Assembly: GCA_944387755.1 (NCBI GenBank)
Contig: CALXGC010000114.1
Location: 1-5,639 of the forward strand
Length of the DNA stretch: 5,639 nucleotides
Source of the DNA: an uncultured Oscillospiraceae bacterium
GTDB taxonomy: Bacteria; Bacillota_A; Clostridia; Oscillospirales; Oscillospiraceae
Reading direction: 5' to 3'
Position numbers and translations under genes: made by a program. The first letter of the stretch is position 1. Every line of letters starts with the position of its first letter. Below the pieces are notes generated by a model that saw only the letters and a program-made list of their open reading frames with translations, did no database searches and was not told the DNA's origin. Positions 5,522-5,639 of this stretch are shown one piece after another.

Positions 5522-5639
5522 GCCGCTGGTTTGGCCCCTTCCGCCTCGCTTCGCTCGGCACCTCCCCCAAGGGGGGAGGCTTTAGAGGAGCAACGTCCGT
5601 TGCCGTAGGGGCGGCCCTTTCGGCCGCCCGTAAACTAAC
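5520..5639. repeat. Structured dispersed repeat, copy C (reaches the window end)
   Basis: This has the same module order and orientation as copy B. The first hairpin is CCTCCCCC-aag-GGGGGAGG (5561-5579) and the terminal hairpin is GGGCGGCC-ctttc-GGCCGCCC (5609-5629), the latter with exactly the same arms as copy A. It ends in CCCGTAAA, close to copy A's CCCGCAAA, so the element boundary is probably near 5634. The bases up to 5639 show nothing more. Together with copy B and the linker it fills the gene-free 5304-5639 stretch, where I see no promoter, riboswitch or small gene. Confidence 0.75.

Noticed and set aside
5304..5570. In-frame N-terminal extension of the reactivation protein giving about 313 residues
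   Set aside because: The added residues only translate copies B and C of the repeat and repeat themselves (GEVPSEARRKG-like and GRCRAKRGGRG-like). The family homology and a ribosome site both point to 5303.
5344..5639. Possible CRISPR array
   Set aside because: Only two long imperfect copies about 175 bp apart, with different linkers and multiple hairpins; there is no short regular repeat-spacer pattern and no cas gene.
5304..5639. Cobalamin or SAM riboswitch upstream of the methionine genes
   Set aside because: I looked for a B12-box-like or SAM-type core and saw only simple repeat hairpins; a covariance search would be decisive.

Overview
The window is GC-rich DNA (clearly above 60% by eye). 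All five supported genes lie on the minus strand, so transcription runs from high to low coordinates. GC content, a PadR/HAAS gene pair, a corrinoid methionine synthase without a built-in reactivation domain, and dispersed repeats with CTCGCTTCGCTCG-type and GTAGGGGCGG-type cores together suggest a high-GC gut member of the Bacillota, probably Oscillospiraceae-like (relatives of Flavonifractor, Lawsonibacter or Oscillibacter). That placement is inference; no rRNA or marker gene is present.

Layout from right to left, the direction of transcription. Positions 5304-5639 hold no gene but a cluster of hairpin-forming repeats (two copies of one element, about 175 bp apart, plus linker hairpins). 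Next comes a two-gene methionine unit: a stand-alone B12-dependent methionine synthase reactivation protein (4629-5303), overlapped by metH (2261-4678; Hcy, pterin-binding, B12-cap and B12-binding domains). The unit ends at a strong intrinsic terminator (2194-2240). Immediately after it lies a sigma-70-type promoter overlaid by two tandem copies of a 21-bp palindrome (2095-2145). This drives a three-gene unit: a PadR-family regulator (1723-2052), a HAAS/DUF1700-like one-helix membrane protein (849-1709), and a membrane-anchored protein of unknown function (128-847). A third copy of the repeat element (about 21-127) abuts the stop codon of this last gene.

How the genes work together. The first unit makes methionine from homocysteine with a corrinoid enzyme. 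Its reductive-reactivation function is supplied in trans by the neighbouring protein, which carries an unusual four-cysteine tail. The second unit looks like a self-regulated membrane module: PadR probably represses its own promoter through the tandem palindromes, and the two membrane proteins each put a sizeable unrecognised domain outside the cell. The best candidates for new biology are this PadR-HAAS-orphan module with its double operator, and the repeat family, whose stems show compensatory changes between copies. No CRISPR array, tRNA, rRNA, transposase, prophage gene or recognisable riboswitch is present.
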